Source: Cyclobacteriaceae bacterium
GTDB lineage: Bacteria; Bacteroidota; Bacteroidia; Cytophagales; Cyclobacteriaceae
Assembly: GCA_016786585.1 (NCBI GenBank)
Contig: JAEUUI010000026.1
Coordinates: forward strand, 46,901-110,900
Length of the DNA stretch: 64,000 nt
Direction: 5' to 3'
Made by a program: the position numbers and the translations under genes. Shown here one piece after another: positions 63,662 to 64,000 of the stretch. Under the pieces are notes generated by a model. That model worked only from the letters and a program-made list of their open reading frames with translations, was not told the origin of the DNA and ran no database searches. Position 1 is the stretch's first letter; every line of letters starts with the position of its first letter.

Positions 63662-64000
63662 TATGCTGGCTCCTCCTCAGTTTTACGTTTACGATTCGTG
63701 TCTGCTTTTCCTTTGTTGAATTCGCCTTTGCGTCTGCGTTCGTTGTAAACAACAGCGTGTTTATCAAGAACGGTTGTCAAAAAGCGCATTACTGATTCGT
63801 CACGTCTGTACTCGGTTTCGAGTGTGCTAACCAACTCAGGAGATGCCGAAAACTCGATAAGGTTGTAGAAACCGGTCGACTTGTGCTGAACCGGGTAGGC
63901 CATCTTGCGAAGACCCCACTGCTCAACGTTGATCACGTCAGCCTTTCCTTTCTTCAAAACCTTCACGAATTTCTCGACAGTATCCTTCATCTGATCATCA
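63661..64000 (-). CDS. rpsF: 30S ribosomal protein S6, 5' part outside the window
   Basis: The visible 113 codons are open to the window edge and lack the first strand of S6 (the MxxYExxxI opening), so the true start lies beyond 64000; the in-frame ATG at 63990 is internal. The conserved [26 protein letters not shown] segment identifies S6, which pairs with S18 in the platform of the small subunit. The C-terminus has a lysine/arginine- and glutamate-rich tail. Confidence 0.95.
   Translation of the reverse strand, partial: DDQMKDTVEKFVKVLKKGKADVINVEQWGLRKMAYPVQHKSTGFYNLIEFSASPELVSTLETEYRRDESVMRFLTTVLDKHAVVYNERRRKGEFNKGKADTNRKRKTEEEPA

Overview
The window comes from a member of the Bacteroidota, most likely order Cytophagales. 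The evidence is a SusC/SusD pair, two proteins with C-terminal type IX secretion (T9SS) sorting domains, a DUF4159-MoxR-DUF58-BatA-DUF4175 operon, the rpsF-rpsR-rplI order, and a TANNTTTG-type promoter box before dnaG. Most of the sequence is chromosomal. I see no insertion sequence, prophage, CRISPR array, rRNA or tRNA. GC content is moderate and even, except for one AT-rich small membrane gene near 39.1-39.6 kb.

Layout. 1-6.2 kb (minus): a translationally coupled MoxR/VWA operon (DUF4159, MoxR, DUF58, BatA-like, DUF4175-like, and a membrane protein cut by the window edge). 6.4-10.1 kb (plus): an AspT/YidE-type transporter and GTP-dependent PEP carboxykinase. 10.2-18.0 kb (minus): five TldD/TldE genes in two transcription units (tldD-tldE, and tldD-tldD-tldE). 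The three TldDs start with twin-arginine leaders; the two TldEs have no leader. 18.2-36.3 kb (minus): a polysaccharide utilisation locus with susC, susD, a LamG-like lipoprotein, four PF10091/GH144-type hydrolases, a Gfo/Idh/MocA oxidoreductase, a GH3 beta-glucosidase and a sodium/sugar symporter. The likely substrate is a beta-1,2-glucan or similar glucan, cut outside, finished to glucose in the periplasm and imported. 36.5-38.4 kb (minus): a membrane protein joining a 7TM-DISM sensor to the zinc ribbon and helix-turn-helix of IS1595-type transposases, without the transposase catalytic domain. It is the best candidate for the regulator of the locus. 38.5-38.96 kb: a 21-bp tandem array with fading flanks.

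39.1-48.5 kb: an orphan membrane protein, a HAD phosphatase, an M50 site-2-protease-like protein, a T9SS cargo protein, a PASTA protein with D-Ala-D-Ala ligase, an M43 metalloprotease with a T9SS tail, and a NifU-domain protein with Mrp. 48.6-53.9 kb (plus): dnaG, ribBA, a secreted protein of unknown function, surE and a DUF1287 protein. The DnaG has lost all four zinc ligands of its N-terminal ribbon. 53.9-62.8 kb (minus): priA, a DUF255/YyaL protein, then a GSCFA protein, transglutaminase, alpha-E and circularly permuted ATP-grasp module. 62.9-64 kb (minus): rplI, rpsR and a truncated rpsF.

The strongest candidates for something undescribed are the 7TM-DISM/transposase-zinc-ribbon regulator with the structured susC leader and the 21-bp array around it, the zinc-less primase, and the Tat-exported TldD expansion. 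Functions are assigned by reading motifs; no database search was run.
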